Below, one piece after another: positions 31,564 through 42,903 of a stretch of 64,000 nt of DNA; the stretch's first letter is position 1; each line of letters starts with the position of its first letter. The stretch is from Tetrapyrgos nigripes (lineage: Eukaryota > Basidiomycota > Agaricomycetes > Agaricales > Campanellaceae), in assembly GCA_013368315.1 (NCBI GenBank), contig JAACJM010000006.1:496001-560000 (forward strand), written 5' to 3'. The notes under the pieces are model-generated. The model did not search any database. It saw only the letters and a list, made by a program, of their open reading frames with translations, and was not told where the DNA came from. Both the position numbers and the translations under genes were made by a program.

Positions 31564-32981
31564 ATGAATACCACCCCTCCTTTGACCATTACCCCTTTCA
31601 ATGTCACGACGTTAGCAGCTATATCGAACCCGTATACACCGTTAGCACTCCTTCCACCGGACATGGTGCGTCCAGCGCAAAACACGATGTATGTTGTAGT
31701 TGGGACGCTTGGGGTGAGTTCAAGTTGAAGCTTTGAATCATGCTACCCGTGTCCACGCTGAATGAACTCCTCGCTGGATATGGCAGATGTTCCTTTGGGA
31801 CATCTTGATGAATCTTCGCGGAGATTATCAAATTATTGTAGGGTCTGCACTTCGTCATGCCAGCTCAGTGGCAGGGCGTAAGCCAAACAGGATGCTTCCT
31901 CGGATTGGTCTGCCAATTGTGGTGTATTTTATTTCCCGAATAATGACGTTGGGGGCTGAGTTGAGCTTGACACTTTTCCTGCGTGAGTTATTTAGTGATC
32001 ATCACCGAATCACATACCGTGCCAGACGTACACTAATGTTGGACTCCTTATACATCCAGTCGCACCAGTTCCGTGTATTCCAATCGCTCGCATGATCGGA
32101 GCTTTATTCTTCCTCTCCATGATCTCCACCACTCTACTCTTCTTCTTCCGAGTCAATGCTTTATACTACAATCATCCCTACATTCGAGCTATTTTCTTTT
32201 CACTCTGGATCATCACCGTTGGACTTATATCAGTCTCCAATTTTTTATTCAGTGATGTTGTGACCTTATCACTTCCTGGAATGCAGAAACAGTGTTACAT
32301 GCCGACGTATAAAAGAATCTTTGCGTTGATACCTGCTTTGGCAATGCTTTTGCATGATACGTTGGTGTTTTTGGCGATTTCGTATAAGCTTTATAGGAAT
32401 GCGCATTTGGAGGAGGAGTCATGGAATGTTCGTGGATTGGGAAGTAGAACAGGGGTATTCTTCTTGGGAAAGAAGTTGCCAGCATTTTCGAGGGCGTTGT
32501 TGAAAGATGGACAGGTGTATTATTTGTGAGTGCATACTACCTTTTCGAGGATTGATGTTACTTGCATATTTACTTACGCGCTGATTGGGATACGTTTTTA
32601 CCCAGGATCTCATCCCTATGCTCTACTGCTGAAGTAGCACTCCTCCTCGCGCCAAATCTCAACGACTTTTACAGATTATTTCTGATTTCTGTTGAGATCG
32701 CAGTGGTCAACTCCATGGCGTGTCACGTCTTTAGGAATGCCAAGCTAGGGAGGATTCAGAATCGTGAAATCGACGAGTCGCGTACTATTTCAGCAATGCA
32801 GTTTCATGGATCCTCAGTCGTTACGCCGGTTGCATCCGAAGTGCATACAGTAACTTCATTTCCACGGGAAAATCCTAGTCCTTCAGTCGTCGAAGCGGAT
32901 ACGGAGGCTCAGACTGAGGGTTCTATGTTTGGGATGAGAAATGATCGAGTTGAATTGAAGAGGGATTGGAACGCAATGTAG
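31564..32981 (+). CDS. Seven-helix membrane protein, copy A (intact)
   Basis: Four exons with GT-AG introns: 31564-31713, 31787-31982, 32060-32525, 32606-32981; 395 residues in one frame. This is the basidiomycete 7-TM family of unknown role. Exon 2 has WDILMNLRGDYQIIV and LPIVVYFISRIMTLG, matching the WDxLxNLxxDYxLL...LPTIVYFxSRI block of that family. Exon 3 carries helices around FFLSMISTTLLFFFRVNALY, IFFSLWIITVGLISVSNFLF and FALIPALAMLLHDTLVFLAI; exon 4 has the last helix pair and the conserved SMACHVFRNAKLG. The cytoplasmic tail is Ser/Glu-rich. The acceptor of intron 2 was chosen because the nearer CCAG at 32027 would bring a stop. Conserved upstream sequence (31317-31563) is shared with copies B and C. 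Confidence 0.8.
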
Positions 32982-34440
32982 ATAGGCATGTAGTATCTGG
33001 CCTATGGACAAGCTTTGGACAATCTAGTATATAAAAATATATAGTGTAGTTGTATAGTACTAAGGACACTGCAACAACGACATCATTCGAAAAATGCAAA
33101 ATGATCAATTGGCTATCTGCGCAACAAATGCTCAGCAGTTTGAAGGATAAGAGTGAGCCCGAGGTATGCAAATACATATCAGAGATACGCACTGCGAAAG
33201 GAGGGGGAATACATGTCGAGGAAGAGGAGGGGATTTCCGAGTTCGGGACTGGATATATGGGCAGGTACTTCTATATATGGTATCATGGGAATGGGACACT
33301 CCGTGTAGGTCCGGCAATCTTCATCACACAAAAATACACTCCATGCTAACTCTCAGAACTGTTTTATCCAAGTTCCAACCAGATTGCAGCTTGGTGATAA
33401 TTGAGTTATGGGAGTTATAACCCAGTTATATTGGACTAGAGTCACGGTCCAATCTAGTCCAATATAATCTTCATAATAGAGTTATCATGGAGAGTAATTT
33501 TGTGTGATGTTATAAGCATGACCGTGTAACGACGTCTCCCCTCTTCTGCCAGCTACAGACCAATGAGGAGACCGATGTAGCCTGTCCATAACATAAGTTG
33601 ACAGAAGTGTCAAACCAGTGTTATGGAACTGGAAGGATCTGCGAATGGACAGATTTGGAGATCAACTTGTGAAGGTGAAGGTGATGTGTCGACTTTGACC
33701 TCCTCCCTTCTCTGCTTCCACCCTCCAAAATGTCTCTCGTATCCCTCTTCCTCAACGTCGTCCTCTTTGCAGATAAGACGTCGACACGTGGAACATCCTC
33801 AATTCCGAATTCGCCCTATTCCTTGGAGACTACTGCTGTTCTTATGCCCAACATCCCAACATCCTGTCTTCCTTCGCGACGCTTCGATTCCGTAAGTCGG
33901 TTCCTTTCTCCCTTTTGCACCAACGGTCTGCTGACTCTCCTCAAGACCCCAACCTCAACCTCAAAGTGCGTAGCCAACTCTCAACGATGACGATGTATGT
34001 ACTTCTGACTCAACATACTACTCTAGCACGTCTCAATCTTCTTCTTCTTTGCAGATAAAGCTTGACACATCGGGTTCAGCATTGCCGCTCTCAGTGTACA
34101 CGTGGAAGTAACCGGCGTTGTTCCGGTCTGAAGGATACGCAGTAGGTCGGAGGATGGAAGAGATGGAGTTGAAGGTGTGGATATTGGAAGGATACTGTGA
34201 GACTCAGTAGTAGGGTCCTGGGAATGCAATCTACCCATACGGACGGTTTAACTCGAGAAAGGAATTCTTGCTATTGAGGTAAGTCTCCCATTTTCTTAAT
34301 CTTTTATTTTATTTTATAGTTGTCTTTTGTCTTTTCCCCGTTTTCTCTTGCACTAGTGTTTGTGCTCCCTCAACACTGTACGTTTGATGTTCGTTCCTGT
34401 TCTTTATAAAGGAGCTAGGTGAAACCTCGAAATTTGATCA
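32982..34440. other. Downstream part of the duplicated block, no supported gene
   Basis: Sequence shared with 49020-49210, 49540-49592, 49848 and 55307-55490, so it belongs to the repeated block. Short frames (for example 33730-33987, MSLVSLFLNVVLFADKTSTR) may be remnants of a gene that once followed the seven-helix gene, but I recognise none. The segments contain splice-like TTCTTTGCAG sites near 33763 and 34045. Confidence 0.3.
33426..33467. repeat. Perfect 15-bp inverted repeat (hairpin)
   Basis: TTATATTGGACTAGA at 33426-33440 and its exact inverse at 33453-33467, loop 12 bp. Transcript hairpin or a small MITE remnant; no target duplication evident. Confidence 0.7.
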
Positions 34441-35640
34441 CTCTGCTTGACTTTGTCACTGAATGCAGATATATACGACCCACTACTGCGCTGGTTGGAT
34501 ACTATTACCTTGGACGTGACGAAGCCGACTGTGAAGGTTGGGAAGGAAATGTCAGAGGGTGTGTTTCTGTTGGTCTCTCATTTCTGTTTTAGGTTTACTG
34601 ACCGGACCGCTTCGCTTCGCTTTGACCTTTTTCTTCCCAGATCCGAGTCTTGCCAGACATGATGTATGCAGTCTCGCACTACGCACTATTGGATCCAAGG
34701 CTACTAGCGAGAACGTTTTAGTCGGGAGTCGGGACAAACGCGTGAGTGATATTTCTGCTCATCATTGTCCTTTCCTCTTCCTTTTCCCTTCCATATCCCC
34801 TCAGTTGGCGTGGCTCAGCGTCTGCTCCGCTTTCTCTCCCAACATCATTCCCTGCAATCCACGAGCTGACCTGCTTCACCTCACTATTTCATCCAGGACT
34901 AACGTACTACACTACAACTGTCAACGAAACGAAACGCACAAAGTCGACTTGACCACTAACCAGGACACTGACGGGCAAACCTGGCAAACCCATACCCATA
35001 CTCCCATCATGCTCGAGGACATGTCAAGGTTACTACCGAAGGAAGCTCAGGAGTCAGATTGGGCTCGGCTCACGCGGGTGGTGTTGTTTTGGAGTTTGAT
35101 GGGAGACAAGGCTACATAACGACCAGAACGACCAGAGCGTCGGCCTTGACCCGACGCTGATTAGTGAGTAATGGCATTCATTACATTATATCGCAGACTT
35201 TTTCCATCCGCGTCGTTCTGAGTTCTGGGTCTACGTCCCTTCTTCATCTAACTAAGCATTCTCCTCACCTCCCTCTTTTACGTTCTCGCATTTAGCCAAC
35301 TGATGTAGGCTAGCTGAAGCCGGTCAACGGCTATTACACGGATTGAGAAAGGCGAGGGGCGTCACATATATATGGCGATGTGCCAGCCGCCGTCATGGAC
35401 GAAGAACATCCTGCAGGGTGGAGGGTACACTGTAATATTGGACAAGAGGTTAGAAGCGGACTGCGAGCTGAGGACTGGCACCTGGAAAGGAAATATAGCT
35501 GGCAATTCAGTGAGTCATACATTTTCTTGTTCATCGTTCATTTCATTTTTTCTTTATTTTCATTTCATCTTTCACCTTCTCTTTTCCCTCTCTTTCACCT
35601 TCTCCATTTTTCTGCCTTGCGTCTTATACTATTAGTTGTT
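34440..35640 (+). pseudogene. Unrecognised exon-like fragments
   Basis: Several plus-strand pieces with splice-like borders: about 34470-34558 (ALVGYYYLGRDEADCEGWEG, ending before GTGTGT), 34642-34725 (LPDMMYAVSHYALLDPRLLA), 34890-35117 (IMLEDMSRLLPKEAQESDWA) and 35365-35510 (DVPAAVMDEEHPAGWRVHCN, EDWHLERKYSWQF, ending before GTGAGT). They read like parts of one or two host genes but join only with unsure introns, and I recognise no domain. Confidence 0.25.
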
Positions 35641-35829
35641 GATAATGAGATTACGAGTCGAGTTGAATGTAGGAGGAAGTTTGGATTTGTATCAGGACCT
35701 CGACGTCATTGAAGTGAGTGTTCCTCTATGATTTCACTTGCTCAACTGTGCTTAATCGGCATTTCTAGTGACGCGTTTTTTGTGACCGTTTCTAGCCGGG
35801 TAATACACTCCTCCTTTCTTTCTTTCTTT

Positions 35830-36432
35830 TTTTTTTGTCGCACCAGTCGTCGTTCAAAAGCTTCATGGTAATTATAGTTATCAATTCACTTCTTGTTCCA
35901 CTGGCAACTGCGATCTTAAGGCGTGATCTTGAGACCTACGTACGAGGCAACTCCAAGGCAACTCTTGAAATAGGTCGTATCAGCCCCAGTCGATCACCGG
36001 GTGGTTGGCATCATCTGCAAAATTCTCTCGAATTTGGCGAAAATTTCCGCCTTCTGACCAACTTCTTACCTTAAGGGTTCCTTGTGACGACACTGAAATC
36101 CTGACTCCGTTTCGCGAAAAAAAACTCGCGAGGTCAACCCCCTCACGAATTGAATGAAATGGTACAGTGATCCAGAGATCATTGATCATCGATCATCATT
36201 TGTTTCTTCCACTGGCATCAACTTCCTCGATCGCAGATGTCGCCTCAGTAGACACGGGACTGGTGCTGCTTTCCTATCTTTTAGTATCAATCGTCTGCTT
36301 CAAACATTTGGTACCCCTCCCTTCTCTCTTCAGTCTTCAGAATTTCAGACTAGGTCTGGCAATCTACAAGCGTCTCTAGACTTCCCCTTTTCCCCGTCAC
36401 AGTGCCACATAGTACGAACTTCGGTCTTTCGA
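35830..36432 (+). repeat. Upstream segment of duplicated block, copy B
   Basis: Matches the region before copy A: GGCAACTGCGATCTTA (35900; unoccupied MITE site), then 36200-36420, which follows 31330-31560 (CAATCGTCTGCTTCAAACA) up to the point where the copy A start codon would lie. It includes the nested palindromic GATCATTGATCATCGATCATCA at 36177. No gene. Confidence 0.6.
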
Positions 36433-37296
36433 AATTACGAGGCCCTTTAGGCCGAGTTAACTTATGTCGACCCCTCAATTGAGTAGCAAAGGTTCTCACG
36501 GGTTCTAACTTTTACACGCCACCACAGCGCTCCGAAGTACCCGAACTGACGCTCAATACGTCATAGCTCATTTCTGCCTTGCCGCCCACCAACCACGACG
36601 AGCTTCAGGCGTATTTACCTTCCCTCAGCAGCCGTCGCAAGTCCAACTGCCGCTCTCTGAACCACTATGGGCTCCTCCACCCAACGTTCAAGGTGTCATT
36701 ACAGAAGATATTAAGCTCTATCTAATTTTTTTAGTCAATTTTACAGTATTACTTACTTATACAATGGGCCGCGTAATTTGCCATGCGAAGCAGTGGCACC
36801 TTTCCCCAGTTAACTTATGTCGACCTCGCAATTGAGTAGCAAACTTTTCCACGGGTTCTAACTTTTCCACGCCACCTCAGCGCTCTGAAATGACCGAAAT
36901 TGACTGACATTTCAACTGATGCGATCGTGTCATCCATGCTTCCTCCGTCACCTTTCATGATGACACAGGCCCTGCAACCAAGACGAGTTTCAGACGCATT
37001 ACCTTCCCTCAGCAGCTGTCAAAGTCATAAACAACTGCACTCTGCATCACTGTTGCTACCTCTAAACCTTCCAAAGATAGAGTTCTGTGGAGAAATAGGT
37101 TTGGCTACACAACAGGTGTGTATCTTTGTCTCCCCTTGACCCTTTTCTGTGTGTGATACATAGCATTCACTATTTGGCATACATTATAGACCATAAGAGT
37201 TTTTATTGCTTTGCAATGAGAGAAAGAGGCTGAGAGCCATTGAGCTTAGTGAGTATATTATTATCATATCTTCCAAGGGCCTCGTAACTTGCCATG
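36433..37296. mobile_element. Insertion ahead of seven-helix copy B, with tandem repeats
   Basis: Interrupts the homology between copies A and B just before the start codon. Ends look inverted: ATTACGAGGCCCTTT on the left, and AGTTACGAGGCCCTTG read from the right. Inside are two direct repeats, 36454-36806 and from 36807, both beginning AGTTAACTTATGTCGACC and both ending GCAGTGGCACCTTTCCCCAG; the second repeat's end runs into copy B itself. No coding sequence. Type unknown. Confidence 0.4.
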
Positions 37297-37319
37297 CAAA
37301 GCAGTGGCACCTTTCCCCA

Positions 37320-39960
37320 GTGAATACTGCTATCACTCCTTCAAGCATAACCTCTTTCAATATCACAACGCCTGCAGCTAATTCAAATCCATACACACCA
37401 TCGGCACCCCTTCCACCAGACAATGCGCTTGCAGGGCAAATCACGGTGTATGTTCAAGTTAGGACGCTTGGGGTGAGTTGAAGCTTTGAATTATGGTACG
37501 CGTGTCCACACTGAATGAACTCCTCGATGATATGGCAGATGTTCCTTTGGGACATCTCGATGAATCTTCATGGAGATTATCAAATTGTCGTAGGGCCTGC
37601 TCCCTGCCATGCCAGCTCACTGGTAGGGCGTAGCCCAAACAGGAGAATTCCTCGGATTTGTCTGCCAACTGTGGTGTATTTTATTTCCCGAATAAATGAT
37701 GTTAGGATTTCAGCTGAGCACGACGCTTTTCATGCGTGAGTTATTTAGTTGATCATCACCGAATCACATACTGTACCAGATGTATACTAATTATAATGTT
37801 GAACTCTTAGTACACCCAGTCACACCAGTTCCGTGTATTCCAATCAGTCGCATGAGCGGAGTTACATCCTTCCTCGCCATGGCCTCCACTGCTCTACTCT
37901 TCTTCTTCCGAGTCAGTGGTTTATACCACAATCATTGCTACATCCGAGCTATCTTCTTTTCACTCTGGATCACCACTGCTGGACTTGCATCAGTCGGGAA
38001 TTTTTTGTACACTGATGTAAGGACCCTACCACTTCCTGGAGTGCAGACAGTGTGTACTGCCGAAGATTAAAGGAATATTTGTGGTGATACCTGCCTTGGC
38101 GCAGCTTTTGCATGATACGTCGGTGTTTTTGGCAATTTTGTATAAGCTTTATAGGAATGCACATTTGGAGGAGTCATCATCGAATATGCGTGGATTGGGG
38201 AGTAGAAATGGGGCATTCTTCTTTCCAGGAAAGAAGTTGCCAGCATTTTCGAGGGCGTTCTTGAAAGATGGACAGGTGTATTATTTGTAAGTACTATTCC
38301 TTGTGGTATAGGTAAATCTGCAGACACCCCGTGCAGACACCCTTCACATAGCATTATAAATTACTGTATAGGACTATATGTACCATACCATATATATATG
38401 TGACCTACAAGATGTTTTTAAAGTTGTATATTAGCTGTACACAGAGTGTAATGATCTTCAAAAAAAGGAGTATAAGCACAGCCACAGATCCTTTCCTGAA
38501 ACATTCTTACAGATTTTCTCTGTTCAAGATACCAGGAGAGTATCTCTGCATTCTCATGAGTGTATATCAGTGTGAATATGTAAAGTAAGGACACTCAAAA
38601 TGTCTCATAATGCTTTGAGATGCTTGCTAATTGCATTTCAGTACTCATCTTTGAATATCCTATTATATCAAACAATTGGTAGTATCTGGCTCATGTCTGA
38701 GCATGTTTCTACAAGATAATACATTGTAATAGCTTCAAGATAATTTGTACTCATTTGTAATTTCTGGGAAAGGGTGTCTGCAGGGTGTCTGCAGGGTGTC
38801 TGCATGTGGCTGTGCATGTGCAGACACCCTAAGAAAGTAAAATAGGAGTGTCAGGTACAAGAGCTCTGCATAGAATTGGACATGGATGGATTTGATTCAA
38901 ATATTAACTAGCAATAGACAATTTCTGTAAAGAGAGTATCTTCTTTCCCTGCATGTTTTCTTATTCTGTTTTCCATCCTCTGTCTCTTCACTTCTCTTTT
39001 CTGCATGAAGTCTGTGCTTAGACCTGGCTGATTGCTGTGGCTGGCGAGTTTCTGCTGGATTAGTAGTGATTTCCTCCTTTAGAAGCCTAGCTTCCTAAAC
39101 AGCCATGGTTGACCTGTTTAAGCCTTTCTCTTTGGTAAATGGCTTTGGCCTGGGTCTGGGAGGCATATTCTTCCCCTTCTCTACTTGCTTCACCATTCTT
39201 TCTGCTTCCATCTTTTCCTGTATACCCTTGCAAAGGTCACTCTCCTAAAAACTAGTCAGAAAAAAACTTGAATAATCAAAAAGTATCACTGCACCTCAAG
39301 GTCAGATTCTGTGGCATGTTGGAGATCAGGTGCATGTTTCTCTGGACCATCATAAGGCCACCACAAATCCTCAGGAGGACCAGCATCCAGGCCCCATTTT
39401 TCCCTTTCTGCTTGTCCAGTTCTTGTTGCTTCTAATAGATCATATGTCCAAGACTTATGTACATGCATGAACAGCCATCATTCCTATTATTCATAGTAGG
39501 TAGTAGAACTTAACAAAAACAATGGTTTCAACAATAAATGAGTTAGTGATGATAATTGGGATGTCTGCAGGGTGTCTGCAGGGTGTCTGCACAGGGTGTC
39601 TGCAGATTTCTCATACCCATATTCCTTGTTGTACATGTCCTTATGGTGTACTTACTACTGACTTCATTATTCGCCGATTCCTTTTCATCCAGAATTTCCT
39701 TTCTATGTCATACTGCTCTAGTGGCACTCCTCCTTGCGCCAAATGCCAGCAACGACAATTATCAGATATTCTTGATTCCTCCTGAGATCGCAGTCATCAA
39801 CTCCATGGCATCTCATGTTTTTCGGAATGTCAAGCTAGGGAGGATTCAGAATCGTCAAATCGACGAGTCACTTAATATTTCAGCAATGCAGTTTCATGGA
39901 TCCTCAGTCGTTATGCTGGATGCATCAGGAGTGTATGCAGTACCTTCATGTCCACGGTAA
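37320..39960 (+). pseudogene. Seven-helix membrane protein, copy B (dead)
   Basis: Same exon order as copy A. The initiator is lost: where copy A has ATGAATACC, copy B reads GTGAATACT (37320), fused to inserted sequence. Exon 2 (from 37553) keeps WDISMNLHGDYQIVV but has an extra A after ISRI (about 37693), shifting the frame. Exon 3 (37811-38286) keeps STALLFFFRVSGLYHNHCYI but loses a base in the QTVCT region (about 38048). Intron 3 carries a 1.3-kb hAT-like element. Exon 4 (39674-39960) still reads IAVINSMASHVFRNVKLGRI and ends early at TAA 39958-39960. It cannot make the full protein. Confidence 0.85.
38305..39620. mobile_element. Non-autonomous hAT-like element in intron 3 of copy B
   Basis: Flanked by ATTCCTTGT (38296-38304, 39621-39629). 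Ends: GGTATAGGTAAATCTGCAGA on the left, and GGGTATGAGAAATCTGCAGA read from the right. Repeated unit TGCAGACACCC occurs at both ends and in a central cluster (38774-38831) around GTGGCTGTGCATGTG. Structure and ends match the element at 5934-7320, but the repeat unit there is TGCGGGTACCC. One minus-strand frame (39468-39286, TGQAEREKWGLDAGPPEDLW) looks coding-like but is too short to assign. Confidence 0.75.
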
Positions 39961-40080
39961 AGTACGAGTCCTTCGGTCATCGAAGCACAGACGGAGACGG
40001 AGACGAGGACAGAGAGTCCTGCGTTAGAGATGAGAAGAAACTCTTCAGCTGAATGGAAGAGGGATTCAAATACATTGTAG

Positions 40081-40336
40081 GACATATTGACTTGTAATTA
40101 CTGGTGGAACGTGACCATTGACCCATTCCCCAAAGGATTTCCTGGGGCAATACTACGTTGAGATGTTGTGCTGCTTTCCTATTTTTTCTTTACTTGAGTC
40201 AAATATCAATCATCTGCTTCAAACAGAACCCCTCGCTTCTCCATTCCTCAGGCTTTCAGACTGTATCTGACAGCCTACAACCATCTCACAACCTTGCTGT
40301 TTCGCCACCAAAGTGCCATATATGAATGTCCAAGAA
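40081..40336 (+). repeat. Upstream segment of duplicated block, copy C
   Basis: From about 40165 the sequence follows the upstream region of copy A (TCCTATTTTTTCTTTACT, ATCAATCATCTGCTTCAAAC) to the start codon at 40337. No separate gene. Confidence 0.6.
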
Positions 40337-41511
40337 ATGAATACTACCACTCCTTCAACCATTACCCCTTTCAATGTCACAACGATAGCAGCTTTTTCAA
40401 ACCTGTACTTAGCACTCTTTCCACTGGACATAGCCTTTCCAGTGCAAAACACGATTTATGTTCAACTTGGGACACTTGGGTGAGTTCAAGCTTTGAATCA
40501 TGCTACGCATGTCCCACTGAATCAACTTCTCGCTCGATATGGCAGATGTTGCTTTGGGACATCTTGATGAATCTTCGTGGAGATCATCAAATTATCATAG
40601 GGCCTGCTCCCCGCCATGCCATTGAGCTGGCAGGGCGAAGCCTAAACAAGCTGATTCCTCGGATTGGTCTGCCAACTGTGGTGTATTTTATTTCCCGAAT
40701 AATGACATTGGGACATCAGTTGAGCTTGACACTTCTCATGGGTAAGTTATTTTGTGATTATCACTGAATCACATATATTGTGCCAGTCGTACACTAATAT
40801 TGGACTCCTTGTACATCCAGTCGCACCAGTCCCATGTACTCCAATTGCTTGCATAACTGGAATTACATTCCTCCTCACCATGATCTCCACCTCTCTACTC
40901 TTTTTCTTCTGAGTTAATGCTGTATACAACCATCGCTACATCCGAGCTATCTTCTTTTCACTCTGGATAATCACTGTTGGACTTACATCACTCAGCAATT
41001 TTTTGTTCACTGATGTTGTCACCCTATCACTTCCTGGGATGCAGACACAGTGTTTAATTCTGACGCATAAAAGAATCTTTGCGTTGATACCTGCTTTGGC
41101 AATATTTTTGCATGATACATTGGTGTTTTTGGCGATTTCGTATAGGCTTTATAGGAATGCGTATTTGGAGGAGTCACATGGAATGTTCGTGGATTGGGAA
41201 GTAGAACAGGAGCATTTTTCTTGGGAAAGAAGTTGCCAGCATTTTCAAGGGCGTTATTGAAAGATGGACAGGTGTATTATTTGTGAGTGCATACTACCTT
41301 TTCGAGGATTGATATTACTTGCATATTGACTCACTGATTGAGATATCTTTTCATCCAGGATCTCATCCCTATGCTCTACTGTTGGAGTAGCACTCCTCCT
41401 CATGCCAAATGTCGGCAACTATTACAGGACATTTTTGGTTCCTAGTTTCGGACTTCGCAGTAATGAACTCCATGGCATGTCATGTCTTTAGGAATGTCAA
41501 GCTTGGGAGGA

Positions 41512-42128
41512 CTTGCCTTAAGTGGGCCAGCGAAGCTCTCGCTGGCATGTACAAATCCGACGGGCATTATTTTTTCATTCCTCATTAGAAAAAGTAAAAG
41601 TACAGAACTTAACACACTCGTCATCTGGCCTGTGGCCGATTCCTCATGTGTTAGTAGTTACTAGTAAGAGGATATAGTGAAAGTATGTGTCATCATATTC
41701 TTCTGAGGGAACTTTGCTGAAATATGTGAAAGAAAAAACAAGAGAGAGAAAAAAGAGATGAAGGAGGTGGAGAGTCCAAAATTAGATTGATGCTATCATA
41801 GTTTAACGGGATGATAGACCTCATTGAACTGTTAGATAAGCTAGAGAGCCACAAAACAATTGATTTGACACAGCAAAGTAAATACAAGTACAAGACTCAG
41901 AGGCTACAGAGATTACAGAGATTAGTTCTAAACTGAGGAGTCTGAGTCCTGAGGCTTGACCCAACACCAGAGCCAAAGAGGGTAGTGTCAAACAAAGCCA
42001 AACCACCGCTTAACGGGAACTGGGGCCAGTATGTAGACGCAGAGGTGCCAAACAAAGCCAAACCATCGCTTAAATGGCAAAAAAGGTCTAATAAAGTACG
42101 AACCTCATTACATTCGGATTCATAATTC
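41512..42128. mobile_element. Unidentified 0.6-kb insertion in copy C
   Basis: Breaks the alignment with copy A inside exon 4 (GGGAGGA | CTTGCC ... CATAA | TTCAGAATTG). It contains a short inverted pair GCCAGCGAAGCTCTCGCTGGC (41526-41546) and a direct repeat AAACAAAGCCAAACCAYCGC at about 41991 and 42050, 59 bp apart. No coding sequence and no clear inverted ends; it could be a solo LTR or LTR part. Confidence 0.45.
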
Positions 42129-42318
42129 AGAATTGTCAAATCAATGAGTCGCATATTATTTCAGCAATGCAGTTTCATGGGTCCTCAGTCGTTGCACCAG
42201 TTGCCTCAGGAGTGCATACTGTAACTTCATTTCCATGGGAAAGCCCTAGTCCTTCAGTCATCGAAGCACAGATGGAAGCAGATATGGAGACTCAGACTGA
42301 GGGTTCTATGTTTGGGAT

Positions 42319-42601
42319 TGTTGAATTGGTGAATTAGTAAGCAGCCATCAACATTAGATTAGATAGTGATAAGATAATAATCTAATTACTTACGCTTACT
42401 GTACATCATAGTTCTTAGATAAGTAGTCACATGTACTATCTAGAACAGTATAAAAGGGCTTGAAGATTGCCCTACAGGAATAAGGATTTCTCCTACATCT
42501 CATCACTCATAACCTCTAACAAACCGCTCTAACAAGCATTTCTACATCCCCAGGTAAGTATGCAGTTGCTGCTATGTATATAGAACATAGCCTGCTCAAC
42601 A
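42319..42601 (+). repeat. Copia-1 5' LTR
   Basis: TGTTGAATTGGTG... CCTGCTCAACA. Contains a TATA-type box (CAGTATAAAAGGGC, about 42447-42460) and a strong splice donor CCCCAG|GTAAGTATG at 42553/42554, 48 bp before the LTR end. Confidence 0.95.
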
Positions 42602-42898
42602 GGTTATGGGCCCCGCAAGCTCTGGACACCGCGCCATCACTGGCAGCCATCCTAGACTGTGTAATACCTGGTAGCACCCTTAGTGGCAGACGTTCTGCAT
42701 GTGCCTTCATGGCTGCTGTAAGTGCTCAGTAGCACCTTTATGGCTGCAAGCTGGTATAATGCACACCAGGGATAATCACTGTCATAAGCATGCTAGCCAC
42801 AGCTTTTCATTTATTTCATGGTGCATCCTTAACACCACTGTTTATCTTGCATATAAGATGTTATGCTGACAGTTGATTTCATCCCCAGATTGCATTTT
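42554..42898 (+). promoter_or_regulatory. Copia-1 probable leader intron spanning the PBS
   Basis: Donor AG|GTAAGTA in the LTR (42554), branch-like TGCTGAC at about 42865 and acceptor ATCCCCAG at 42891-42898, six bases before the gag ATG. Removal would delete the PBS from the messenger. The same donor, branch and acceptor sequences are kept in Copia-2 although the rest of the leader has diverged. Confidence 0.5.
42602..42617 (+). promoter_or_regulatory. Copia-1 primer binding site
   Basis: GGTTATGGGCCCCGC directly follows the 5' LTR. The start, GGTTATGGGCCC, is what I remember for copia-type elements primed by an internal fragment of initiator methionine tRNA (anticodon arm) rather than by its 3' end. 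The same 12 bases follow the 5' LTR of Copia-2. Confidence 0.6.
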
Positions 42899-42903
42899 GA
42901 AAA

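Noticed and set aside
36454..37322. Possible LTR pair because of two direct repeats
   Set aside because: The units are adjacent without internal sequence, lack TG...CA ends and a target duplication; better described as a tandem duplication inside an insertion.
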